Shown here one piece after another: positions 8,545 through 17,333 of a stretch of 64,000 bases of DNA. The notes under the pieces were generated by a model that did no database searches, was not told the origin of the DNA, and saw only the letters and a list, made by a program, of their open reading frames with translations. The translations under genes and the position numbers were made by a program. Positions within the stretch are counted from its first letter, which is position 1, and each line of letters opens with the position of its first letter. Source of the DNA: REEB76 sp963774895 (GTDB taxonomy: Bacteria; Pseudomonadota; Gammaproteobacteria; Natronospirales; REEB76); assembly GCA_963774895.1 (NCBI GenBank), contig CAVZGN010000001.1:372001-436000 (forward strand), given 5' to 3'.

Positions 8545-8832
8545 GTGAGCAAGAACCATTCTGCTCTAGCTAGATATACGGCTGAACACGCAATCTGTGT
8601 GCGAGATGCTTGGATTTCTTATCTGGTCGAACATATTCCCCGATCTCATACACTGCAAGGAATACAAGGAATAGCGAACAAATCACGTTTACCGCACTTT
8701 GATCACATAGTCCGGCATAAATCCAATAATTCCTCTGATATGATTTGCATATCAGCGCATTATTTGGCGTCCTATATGTTTAGTCCGGTGTTAATCCAAG
8801 AATATTTGCGATCCAAGAATATATTTTTATAA
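8545..8832 (+). CDS. Doubtful short ORF behind the 643-aa gene
   Basis: 95 aa from a GTG two bases after the preceding stop, which would fit coupled translation. The product (MSKNHSALARYTAEHAICV...) has no recognisable motif and its end overlaps the 3' end of the opposite-strand membrane protein gene. It may be an AT-rich chance ORF or the remains of a larger gene. Confidence 0.3.
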   Translation: MSKNHSALARYTAEHAICVRDAWISYLVEHIPRSHTLQGIQGIANKSRLPHFDHIVRHKSNNSSDMICISAHYLASYMFSPVLIQEYLRSKNIFL

Positions 8833-9421
8833 TCCTAGAATGTGGACGTGTGTTACCAAGAGGGTCATATAGTAGTAAATTATTATAAGTAGTACCAAAG
8901 AAAGAACGATAATTAATTTCAACGTCGACGTGTGAGAGAAATTCGCACAATTCCACATGCCTGGTAGTGTCAGTACGGTCTATCTGTAAAACCGACATGC
9001 TATCAGAAGGGCCTATTACCATACTTCCGTTAACCCAAAAGGTGTATACAGGAGGAGGATTCTGGAAATATTGGAGTGGCGGCAGTTTAGTGGCGGTATG
9101 GGCTTCAATGACGTTTAGCCATAAGTGTTTAAACCATACAGCATGCGTTGCTTCCTCGCTTACTTTAACTCCGGTAGTCTTGTTGTGATAAATGACAGTA
9201 ATGCTCATAACAATGGCTGGGCCCGTTCCGCTATTTATCATATTGATACTAGTGTCGATCGGATTGGTAGGAAATAGGTTACGGACCATATTCATGGATG
9301 GTGCCTTACCGAGCAAATTATTTAGAAATGTTGATAAACCAAACAGTAGGGCCATCAAGACAGATAAAATCGACAAGATAATTGAAAAGATACTGATTAC
9401 GGTGGCGGGAGAGATGTTCAT
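8780..9421 (-). CDS. Membrane-anchored protein of unknown function
   Basis: 213 aa. Residues about 6-38 form one long or two short hydrophobic helices (ATVISIFSIILSILSVLMAL). The rest looks soluble and beta-rich (GTGPAIVMSITVIYHNKTTG, CEFLSHVDVEINYRSFFGTT). No catalytic motif is visible. The gene starts 47 bases after the HNH endonuclease stop on the same strand, so the two likely share a transcript. It is AT-rich like the rest of the block. Confidence 0.65.
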   Translation of the reverse strand: MNISPATVISIFSIILSILSVLMALLFGLSTFLNNLLGKAPSMNMVRNLFPTNPIDTSINMINSGTGPAIVMSITVIYHNKTTGVKVSEEATHAVWFKHLWLNVIEAHTATKLPPLQYFQNPPPVYTFWVNGSMVIGPSDSMSVLQIDRTDTTRHVELCEFLSHVDVEINYRSFFGTTYNNLLLYDPLGNTRPHSRIIKIYSWIANILGLTPD

Positions 9422-9468
9422 GTCATGTAATCCATCTTGTAATGTAAAAAAAGGCGTCGTATCACGCT

Positions 9469-10380
9469 TTATCTTAAGAAACCCTGATATCGCCGTTCCA
9501 ACGCCTGTTTCGACGGTTGATCTGAGGTTCGAGTGGGCAAAAGCAATTCAGTATTGTGCAGCGCCTGCAGTCCATACTTCAGCATTGGACCATCTACCTC
9601 TTTAAGCACGTCTTCTCTGACTTCGATGATGTAGTCCGGCCGTACGCCCAGAATCCCGCGATCAAATGCAGTGTGGTGGATTTTGCAAAGTGATAGGCCA
9701 TTTGAGACTTCTGGGCGTCCATCAGGATCGGAGTCGGGAATGATATGGGCTGCATCCAAGAGTTCCCGGTGCTTGAGCCGACACATGGCGCAGTGGGTGC
9801 GGTAGGCATCCAGCACCCGCTCCCTGAAGGAGGCTTGATGTAGTCGAACCTGAACCGCGGCTGTTGCGTATTGTCGTCGCAATTCTGTACGCATCGGTTC
9901 GGCAGCTTTTGATTCTGCTGTTAGTGTACCTTCGAATGTCCCAGCTACATCTGCCATGATTGTAAACGTCAGCTGTGACGGATCATCGCCAGTCACATAG
10001 ACAGGTTTGATAGCTTGATAGCGACCTTGCGCTAAAGCAAAGAAATACACCAGCGGAATATTATTCTGCATGGCATTACGGAGCCCAATATTGTCCCTAT
10101 GCTTTGGGTCTTTACCCCGATAGCGGTATGAGAGCCGATGCGCGTCTTCAAACCGATCCGGATATGGCCCGTTCAAGACTGTAGTTATGGATAGGGGATA
10201 TACACAGCCCTTTGGGGTAAATATCCCATTCGGCGCTAGCAGTGGAACCCTTTGACCTTCTAGTTCAAAGCCCCTCTGAAGCTGAGCCCGCGGCAAAATA
10301 TCCTCATGCGCAGGGGAAATTTCGTCCAGCCACTTAAAGGCCGCTAGTCTGACCTTGGTATCCCAGCTCTGATCCGGCAT
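9469..10380 (-). CDS. HNH endonuclease
   Basis: 303 aa when started at ATG 10380; the frame stays open to 10572, but the N-terminus MPDQSWDTKVRLAAFKWLDE is where family members begin, and a longer form would run into the divergent gene. The N-terminal half resembles the 'RLAAFKWL...VPLLAPNGIF.P' domain found with stand-alone HNH nucleases. The C-terminal HNH core has CAMC (197-200), AAHIIPD (210-216) and NGLSLCKIHHTAFDRG (227-242), giving both the metal-binding His/Asn set and a structural Cys pair. Such proteins are restriction-like DNases, often in defence islands. No methyltransferase is nearby. The membrane protein gene follows by 47 bases. Confidence 0.88.
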   Translation of the reverse strand: MPDQSWDTKVRLAAFKWLDEISPAHEDILPRAQLQRGFELEGQRVPLLAPNGIFTPKGCVYPLSITTVLNGPYPDRFEDAHRLSYRYRGKDPKHRDNIGLRNAMQNNIPLVYFFALAQGRYQAIKPVYVTGDDPSQLTFTIMADVAGTFEGTLTAESKAAEPMRTELRRQYATAAVQVRLHQASFRERVLDAYRTHCAMCRLKHRELLDAAHIIPDSDPDGRPEVSNGLSLCKIHHTAFDRGILGVRPDYIIEVREDVLKEVDGPMLKYGLQALHNTELLLPTRTSDQPSKQALERRYQGFLR

Positions 10381-10441
10381 GCTATGAGCATAGCTAATTT
10401 TTAAATGGGCAACACTATTATTTGACCATTGGAATCTAAAG

Positions 10442-11245
10442 ATGTCCGCCATACGCGATATATCACGCCTTCCGGAAGCGCATGAGCTTGGAACCCATGT
10501 AGGATTTGTTTTACTTGATGCGGCAATTGGAACGGAGGTAATTGGCTGCATACAAACTGCCCATGGTCGCAATACTGAAGATGCTAAGCGCTACATGCTA
10601 TATGGTGCAGCCAGAAGGCTGCGAGTAATTCAGCGGAGTTATTCGTTACTTTACGAAGTAATCAAAAATAATCGAAAAAACCCACTGAAAGGGTTAGAAC
10701 AGGTTGATCTCGATTTACATTTAAATTCGTTATATCTCCATCTTAGAGGAGTGCTCGATAATCTAGCATGGGCGATAGCATATGAATTAGAACTATATAC
10801 GCAAGAAGCATTGCAAAAGAACCCTACAATAATCGGATTATTTAATAGCAGCTACATCCGCATGTTGGGGTCGCGATGCCCAGCGTTAGGTCAACTTCTC
10901 TCGGAACGTAAAGAATGGCATGATGGTTTGAAGGGCATACGTGATCCAGCCGCACATAGAATTCCAAGTTATGTGGCGCCAAGTGTACTTAAGCCAGAAG
11001 AAGCGTTGAAATATCGCGAATTGGAAAAGAAAGCAAGCGAGTTAATTCAAAAAGGCGATTTCGCCGGTGTTGAATCGGTTCATAACGAAATTGATAATCT
11101 AGGCGTATTTGAACCACTATTTATTAATGAAATCGGGACAGCCTACCCAATGCAATTACAAATAGATCTAGATATTGAGAATATCATTACAATAATTCGA
11201 GATGTTAGACAAGAATTTGAGAGTCATGATCAGTGCAATAGGTGA
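10442..11245 (+). CDS. Helical protein with HEPN-like R-x4-H motif
   Basis: 267 aa and almost entirely helical. Residues 167-172 (RDPAAH, in GLKGIRDPAAHRIPSY) form the R-x4-H arrangement typical of HEPN RNases, preceded by long helices containing HLNSLYLHLRGVLDNLAWAI. That arrangement (helical pair, then R-[D/N]-x-x-x-H) is what HEPN domains show, but overall family membership is uncertain. The first 50 residues may be upstream of the true start, since MLYGAARRLRVIQRSY also looks like a natural N-terminus. It is transcribed divergently from the HNH gene with about 60 bases between them. The sequence is AT-rich. An RNase or defence role is inference. Confidence 0.65.
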   Translation: MSAIRDISRLPEAHELGTHVGFVLLDAAIGTEVIGCIQTAHGRNTEDAKRYMLYGAARRLRVIQRSYSLLYEVIKNNRKNPLKGLEQVDLDLHLNSLYLHLRGVLDNLAWAIAYELELYTQEALQKNPTIIGLFNSSYIRMLGSRCPALGQLLSERKEWHDGLKGIRDPAAHRIPSYVAPSVLKPEEALKYRELEKKASELIQKGDFAGVESVHNEIDNLGVFEPLFINEIGTAYPMQLQIDLDIENIITIIRDVRQEFESHDQCNR

Positions 11246-11253
11246 AAAATCAC

Positions 11254-11318
11254 ACGATCACGCCAGTACGGCGTGGTACAACCCAGGGGAATCTCAACCA
11301 TGATTTTCTATCAACGTC
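11254..11318 (+). repeat. Copy 1 of a duplicated gene leader
   Basis: This stretch matches 13126-13190, the 5' leader and first codons of the S9 peptidase gene. Shared parts are ACGATCACGCC, GGCGTGG, CAACCCAGGG, ACCATGA and TATCAACG/CATCAACG. Both copies contain a CACGCC/GGCGTG hairpin. The reading frame here (MIFYQRL) stops after seven codons, so this looks like a truncated leftover of a peptidase gene start, now in front of the cytochrome-like gene. Confidence 0.7.
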
Positions 11319-11387
11319 TGTGAAAAAGCAGTAGCACAAAAAACATCGTATCGATTGACTATTCGCTAATTCCTTGGGGTAAATAGC

Positions 11388-12374
11388 ATGACGCACGTGC
11401 GCTTTCTCACACTGACGGCATTGATCCTGCTTGCCTTTGTATGTCCGCTCACGGTCCAGGGCCAGGACATACAACTGCACGCGGTCCGCTGGCCCAACCG
11501 GATCAGCTATTGGCAGCAGTCCGGTTTCGTGGAGATGGTGCCGCCCGTCTGGCTGCCGACGGACTTGAGCATCCATGAATACGTCAGGGTGTGGCTGCAC
11601 ATTCCGGCGGGGGAAAAGCTCAGCGTGCAGTGGCTCCCAGACCAGAAGCGCTATACCTTGAAGTTCCCACCGGGCACGGTGGCCGATCGGATCGATGGCG
11701 GAGAGAACCAGAAGCAGGCGATGTTCACCGTCAACGGCATCGCCGATGTGCGCGGCGCGAAGATCGCCGCCGATGGTAAGACCTGGTGGCATGTCTACGA
11801 GCCGGTGCCCGGCGAGTCTTCGAAGTGGCTGCGGGGCTATGCATGGCTGCGCACCGGGCCTGTGGGCGACAACCTGGCCGCCGACAGTCTCATCAAACTC
11901 TACTATCCAGGCGCGCCGGCCAAAGCCAAACAGGAGATAGCGCTGTTCCGCCGTCTCAACCAATGCGGCGCCTGCCATCAAGCCAATCGGCCGGTACCGA
12001 CGACCGAGACGAAGGACGGCGAATCATTTTCAGAGACCGACGCGGACGGTTTCTTTCAGCCCATCACGGTGCTGACCGACAGCATGACTCTGGTCAACGA
12101 TCGGCCCTGGGATCTGAATGTAGACGATCCCTACATCACAGTCTGGTGCGGCCAACAGAAGGCCAAGCTAACCACCAAGGACGATACCTATCGGCGCTAT
12201 TCGTGTCCGCATCAGGCGGTGCCCACCGGCAAGCTGGATATGCTTGCGGCACTCAAGCACCAGGATGCACACGCACTGGGTGTCTGCGCCGCGCGGAAGT
12301 ATCTCTACGAATATATGGAAGAGGATGGGCGAAAAGCCTTCGCACCGTTCTTCGCGGAATGTGCTATCCATTGA
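11388..12374 (+). CDS. Exported monohaem cytochrome c-like protein
   Basis: 328 aa with a clear signal peptide (FLTLTALILLAFVCPLTVQG, cut near QGQ). A single haem c motif CGACH sits at residues 193-197. Upstream is a roughly 165-residue beta-rich domain (SIHEYVRVWLHIPAGEKLSV); downstream is a region with four further Cys (VWCGQQ, YSCPHQ, GVCAAR, AECAIH). It is likely periplasmic and redox-active or haem-binding. The family is not recognised, and no oxidase or maturation gene is adjacent. The leader of the next S9 peptidase is duplicated upstream of it. Confidence 0.75.
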   Translation: MTHVRFLTLTALILLAFVCPLTVQGQDIQLHAVRWPNRISYWQQSGFVEMVPPVWLPTDLSIHEYVRVWLHIPAGEKLSVQWLPDQKRYTLKFPPGTVADRIDGGENQKQAMFTVNGIADVRGAKIAADGKTWWHVYEPVPGESSKWLRGYAWLRTGPVGDNLAADSLIKLYYPGAPAKAKQEIALFRRLNQCGACHQANRPVPTTETKDGESFSETDADGFFQPITVLTDSMTLVNDRPWDLNVDDPYITVWCGQQKAKLTTKDDTYRRYSCPHQAVPTGKLDMLAALKHQDAHALGVCAARKYLYEYMEEDGRKAFAPFFAECAIH

Positions 12375-12497
12375 CGCTGCAAGAAATAATCAGGCTCAGA
12401 TTCGATAGATCCAGCGCGCGACACAGTAACCAGCCATTGGAAGGCCTGACCCGAGTTACACCATGATGCGGCTGACTAGGGCTAACAAGCCCAATGG

Positions 12498-13058
<561 letters not shown>

Positions 13059-13125
13059 TAAGTAAGCGTAGCGCCGATGCTGTTGATGCAGCAACACACG
13101 ATTTGCGGTTTAATAGAGCTATCCA

Positions 13126-13190
13126 ACGATCACGCCTGTACCGGCGTGGCGCAACCCAGGGAGATGTCGACCATGAATTCCCATCAACGC
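13126..13190 (+). repeat. Copy 2 of the duplicated leader (S9 peptidase start)
   Basis: Contains an inverted repeat CACGCC-TGTACC-GGCGTG, the Shine-Dalgarno sequence CAGGGAG at 13157-13163 and the peptidase start codon at 13173. It is the intact counterpart of 11254-11318. The hairpin lies in the 5' untranslated part and could be regulatory or a transcription-factor site. Confidence 0.65.
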
Positions 13191-15353
13191 AAGCCTATCG
13201 CCTCGTTTCTTGCGAGCCTGCTTTTACCGCTGCTGGCCGCCGCATCTATGGCAACAGCCGCAGCGACCACCCAACCGCCGCCCCCGCCCGCCCAGCCGGT
13301 CACCGACACCCTCTGGGGCCAGAAGGTCACCGACGATTACCGCTTCATGGAGAAGCTCGGGCCCGAGACCATCGACTGGATGAAAGCCGAGGGCGCCTAT
13401 ACGCGCGCGCTGCTGGATTCCATTCCCGGCCGCGCGGCGCTGGGCAAGCGGGTCTCCGCCTTCACCGGCAGCTTCGATGCGATCGGAGATTATTCGATCT
13501 ATGGCGGGCGCGAGTTCTATGAAGAACGTCAGCCCGGCGCCGACAATTACGACGTGATGGTGCGCGACGCGCACGGCACGCGCAAAATCGTCGACATCGA
13601 AGCCATTATGAAAGCCAACGGCGGCAAGCCCTTCGCGGTCAATTATTTCCTGGCCTCGCCCGACGGCTCCAAGGTTGCCGCCGGCGTGTCGGAAGGCGGT
13701 TCGGAAGCCGCCAAGATCAGCGTTTACGATGCCGCCAGCGGCAAGCAGATCGCCGGCCCGCTGGACCGCGCGCAATTCGGCGCCACCAGCTGGAGCCCGG
13801 ATTCAAAAACGCTCTACTGGATCCGCCTGAAGCAGCTCACGCCCGGCGAGAGCCCGCTCGACACATACAAGGACGGCGCCGTGGTCGCCTGGAACCTGAC
13901 CTCGGCGCCCGTGGCCGTGGCCGGCAACGGCGTCAGCAAGCACGCGGCGTTCTCGCCTGACGAGTTCCCCGCGATCCAGCTGGCTCCCGACTCTCCGATC
14001 GCGGTGCTGGCGTCCATCAACGGCGTGCAGCGCGAGGTCAAGCTGTGGACCGCACCGGCGGCCGACGCATCCAACCCGGACGCACCGTGGAAACTGTTCG
14101 TGGACCGCCGCGACGACGTGACCGGCATGGATATCCGCGGCCACGAGATCTTCCTGCTTTCGCACAAGGATGCGTCCAATTTCAAAGTGCTGACGGTGAA
14201 GGCGGGCGCGCCGCTGACCTCGGCCAAGGTGCTGGTGCCGGAAACATCCGGCCGGGTGATCGAAAGCATCAATGCCGCCGCCGACGGGCTTTATGTGATG
14301 GCGCGCAACGGTGCCTATTCGCAGCTTCTGCGCGTACCCACCGGCAGCGACAAGCTCGAGGCGATCGCGCTTCCCATCGAGGGCCATATCGGCGAGGTCT
14401 TCAGCGATCCGCGTGTGGCCGGCATTACCTTCGAGATCTCAAGCTGGGCCGTTTCGCCCACCGAATATCGCTACGATCCCAAGGCCGGCAAGTTTACGGA
14501 TCTGCATCTGGGCGTTCACGGCGACATCGACGCGGCGAATTACGTAGTCAGTGATCTTCAGGCCAAGGCGCATGACGGCGTCCTGGTGCCCTTGTCGCTG
14601 ATCGAGCCCAAGGGCGCCAAACGGCCCGGCATCGTGGTGCTCGAGGCCTATGGCTCCTATGGCATCACCAATCTTGCCGACTTCAGTACGCGCCGCGCTG
14701 CTTTCATGAAGGAAGGCATCGCCTATGGGCTCTGCCACGTGCGCGGCAGCAGCATCAAGGGCCAGGCCTGGTACATGGACGGCAAGGGACCCAACAAGCA
14801 CAACACCTGGGAAGACCTGATCGCCTGCGGTCAATATCTCGTCGACCGGGACATCACCACGCCCAAGCAGCTGTTCATCCTTGGCGGCTCGGCTGGCGGC
14901 ATCACCATGGGCCGCGCGATGGAGACGGCGCCCGATCTGTTCGCCGGCGTGATGGACATCGTGCCCGCCGCCAACACGCTGCGCATGGAGTTCACGCCCA
15001 ACGGCCCGCCCAACATTCCCGAGTTCGGCAGCATCAAGACCAAGCAGGGCTTCGAGGATCTGTACGCCATGGATTCGCTGGTGCACGTGAAGCAGGGCAG
15101 CACCTATCCGGCGATCATGATCTCGACCGGCTTGAACGATCCGCGCGTGGCGCCCTGGGATCCGGCCAAGTTCGCTGCCGTGATGATGGCCGCGGATTCG
15201 CCCAATCCGGTGCTGTTGCGCATCGATACCCAGGCCGGTCATGGCATCGGCTCGACCCGGACGCAGAGCGACGAATTGGCGGCCGACTGGATCGCCTTCG
15301 TCAAATGGCGCGCGGGCCTGCCGGACTGGCAACCGACGCTCAAGACGCATTGA
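13173..15353 (+). CDS. Exported prolyl oligopeptidase family (S9A) peptidase
   Basis: About 726 aa from ATG 13173, 10 bases after AGGGAG. A signal peptide (FLASLLLPLLAAASMATAAA) is followed by a Pro-rich linker. The beta-propeller domain spans about 60-430. The C-terminal alpha/beta-hydrolase domain carries the nucleophile Ser573 in GGSAGG, the Asp in STGLNDPRVAPWDP and the His in AGHGIG. It cleaves after Pro in short peptides and is probably periplasmic. A strong terminator follows at 15372, so it is monocistronic. Its 5' leader is duplicated at 11254. Confidence 0.93.
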   Translation: MNSHQRKPIASFLASLLLPLLAAASMATAAATTQPPPPPAQPVTDTLWGQKVTDDYRFMEKLGPETIDWMKAEGAYTRALLDSIPGRAALGKRVSAFTGSFDAIGDYSIYGGREFYEERQPGADNYDVMVRDAHGTRKIVDIEAIMKANGGKPFAVNYFLASPDGSKVAAGVSEGGSEAAKISVYDAASGKQIAGPLDRAQFGATSWSPDSKTLYWIRLKQLTPGESPLDTYKDGAVVAWNLTSAPVAVAGNGVSKHAAFSPDEFPAIQLAPDSPIAVLASINGVQREVKLWTAPAADASNPDAPWKLFVDRRDDVTGMDIRGHEIFLLSHKDASNFKVLTVKAGAPLTSAKVLVPETSGRVIESINAAADGLYVMARNGAYSQLLRVPTGSDKLEAIALPIEGHIGEVFSDPRVAGITFEISSWAVSPTEYRYDPKAGKFTDLHLGVHGDIDAANYVVSDLQAKAHDGVLVPLSLIEPKGAKRPGIVVLEAYGSYGITNLADFSTRRAAFMKEGIAYGLCHVRGSSIKGQAWYMDGKGPNKHNTWEDLIACGQYLVDRDITTPKQLFILGGSAGGITMGRAMETAPDLFAGVMDIVPAANTLRMEFTPNGPPNIPEFGSIKTKQGFEDLYAMDSLVHVKQGSTYPAIMISTGLNDPRVAPWDPAKFAAVMMAADSPNPVLLRIDTQAGHGIGSTRTQSDELAADWIAFVKWRAGLPDWQPTLKTH

Positions 15354-15371
15354 GGATGAGCGCATGAACAG

Positions 15372-15401
15372 CCCCGCGGTGTAATCCCGCGGGGTTTTTT
15401 T
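15372..15401 (+). terminator. Rho-independent terminator of the S9A peptidase
   Basis: CCCCGCGG, loop TGTAAT, CCCGCGGGG, then seven T. It is strong and lies 19 bases after the stop. Confidence 0.92.
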
Positions 15402-15519
15402 ATTGTGGGATTTGGTCAGTCGTTTATTTTATTTTCGTCAAGTTGTAAGTAGTATTATTGCGTACCGGCAGCAATAACATGCGGTGCTGCCCCGCATTAG
15501 TCACAATGGGAGGGATATC

Positions 15520-16080
15520 ATGCGTAACTATTGCCTGTTAATTGCAGCTTTGATTGGAATTTCGCTTTGTCCGGCGGTTTGGGCCTCACCACCGATGATC
15601 GGTCCATGGGTGATGCCGGCAATCCAGGCGGGCCCGATGCATCCGCTTCCGGATGCGGCTTACCAACCTGACAAGACCACGATCTATAAGGCGGTATTCG
15701 CCGTAACCCGCCCATCCAAGGGTGCAAACGACCCGGACGGTGGTCTGACGCCAGTGGCGCGTGCCGTGAACATCTTCGCTTCCGCTAAGGTGCCGTTTGA
15801 TCACCTTAAATTCGTGGTGCTCATCTATGGCCTCGATGGGGGTTCGATGGTTCTCGACAACGCCCACTACAAACAGAGATTCGGCAAGGACAACCCCGAC
15901 CTTGCAGTCATCCATGCACTGAAGGCAGCGGGAATCCAGGTGGTGGTATGCGGCCAGGCCCTGGCGGCGCTTGGCATCGAGCACAGCTGGGTGGATCCAG
16001 ATGTGACCATATCGCTGTCCGCACTCTCCACCATGGTGATCCTGCAAAACCAGGGTTATGCCATGATGCACTGGGGGTAA
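15520..16080 (+). CDS. Exported DsrE/DsrF-like protein (paralog 1)
   Basis: About 186 aa from ATG 15520, preceded by GGGAGGGA. The N-terminus NYCLLIAALIGISLCPAVWA is a signal peptide. The rest follows the DsrE fold: a first strand YKAVFAVTRP, helix VARAVNIFASAKVP, strand FVVLIYGLDG, then NPDLAVIHALKAAGIQVVVCGQALAALGIEHSWVDP. The single Cys in VVVCGQAL is at the position of the DsrE-family sulfur-carrying Cys. A periplasmic rather than cytoplasmic location is notable. A paralog is at 22232-22861. A terminator follows. Confidence 0.82.
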   Translation: MRNYCLLIAALIGISLCPAVWASPPMIGPWVMPAIQAGPMHPLPDAAYQPDKTTIYKAVFAVTRPSKGANDPDGGLTPVARAVNIFASAKVPFDHLKFVVLIYGLDGGSMVLDNAHYKQRFGKDNPDLAVIHALKAAGIQVVVCGQALAALGIEHSWVDPDVTISLSALSTMVILQNQGYAMMHWG

Positions 16081-16133
16081 TCGGAGACAGGCTACTGTTT
16101 GCAACCCGAGTGGATTTCAAGAGTCTGAAACGG

Positions 16134-16162
16134 AAAGCCCCGCATTAGCGGGGCTTTCTTTT
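16134..16162 (+). terminator. Rho-independent terminator
   Basis: AAAGCCCC, loop GCATTAG, CGGGGCTTT followed by CTTTT, after the DsrE-like gene and just ahead of the esterase start. Confidence 0.85.
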
Positions 16163-16186
16163 GATCAATTTACGGAGCCATTCGTC

Positions 16187-17129
16187 GTGATAAAACTATT
16201 TCGCTTCGCTGTTTGTTTGGCATTGGCAACCACGAGTGTGTACGCCCAGGCGGCTACCTGGCAGCCATCGCCCGGACATACGCAAATTCCGATATGGCCG
16301 GGAACGCCGCCGGATGCGCAGCCTCTCCCGGGGCCTGAAACTGTAGGGGTGAGCAAAAACCAGGTGGCTGGCAAGCCTTACCTTTTATATAGACAATGTC
16401 GCGCAGCCCACCATGACCATCTATTCCCCGAAGGGAAAGCATACAGGCGCTGTGGTAGTGGTGTTCCCCGGCGGAGGCTTTCAGGTCCTGGCCATCGATC
16501 TGGAAGGCACGGAAGTCTGTGACTGGTTGACGTCCAATGGGATCACCTGCGTACTGATGAAATATCGCGTCCCGAGCGTGCCCTATGACTGGCACTGCGA
16601 TTGCCGTCCCCACAATCATGCGATATCAACGCAGTCTTTAGAGGATGCGCAGAGAACGATAGGATTGGTACGCCTTCACGCTGCGGAATGGCACATTGAT
16701 CCGCACAAGATCGGCGTGCTGGGGTTCTCAGCAGGCGGTTACCTGGTGGCGGAAATCAGTACGAACTTTTCGCATCGCTTGTATCCACCCGTAGACGCTG
16801 CTGACAAGGAAAGCGCACGCCCGGATTTTGCCATGGCTATCTACCCGGGGCATCTAGCGACCGATGCTGACAAGCTGAACCCGAACGTCCCGGTCTCCCG
16901 TGACACTCCGCCCACGTTCCTGGTGCAGGCCGAGGACGACTACGTGGACGGCGTGCAGCAATCGCTGGTTTACTACACGGTACTTGCTAAGGCTCGCGTG
17001 CCGGCAGAGATGCATCTGTATGCGCACGGCGGACATGCGTTTGGGCTGCGGCCCACAAAACTTCCGATTACCCGCTGGCCCCGGCTGGCGGAGCAGTGGC
17101 TGAAAACAATCGGAATGATTCCGCAATAG
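16187..17129 (+). pseudogene. Exported alpha/beta-hydrolase (esterase), frameshifted
   Basis: Two overlapping frames form one protein. 16187 onwards gives a signal peptide and linker (IKLFRFAVCLALATTSVYAQ ... NQVAGKPY). From about 16387 the homologous sequence continues in the next frame (YIDNVAQPTMTIYSPKGKHT), ending at 17129. Removing one T from the TTTT at 16383-16386 restores PYLYIDNVAQP. The catalytic part is complete: oxyanion motif FPGGGFQ, nucleophile Ser in GFSAGGYL, Asp in QAEDDYV, His in YAHGGHAFGL. The intact product would be about 313 aa, a periplasmic carboxylesterase/xylan-esterase type. It is either a true recent mutation or a homopolymer sequencing error. The 238-aa frame from 16413 alone would be cytoplasmic. 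Confidence 0.82.
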
Positions 17130-17333
17130 GTATCCCTGTCGGTGATGATAGGGACAGGCCATCGCCGGTAATCACGTGATTAAAGGCCACATGCTGATTC
17201 CTGCGTAAGGCCAGGCTGACGGGAACTTCTGCACCCCTACCGGAATCAGAATCCAGGATAATCAGATACAACCAAGCGCGTATCATTCAACAATTCGGTT
17301 TAATCCCCGAAACCTTTTCAACCGGAGGAACTC

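Noticed and set aside
9192..9605. + strand frame opposite the membrane protein and HNH genes
   Set aside because: Overlaps two better-supported minus-strand genes.
16383..16413. Programmed frameshift in the esterase gene
   Set aside because: The site is a plain T-run without a stimulatory structure or known shift motif; an indel is simpler.
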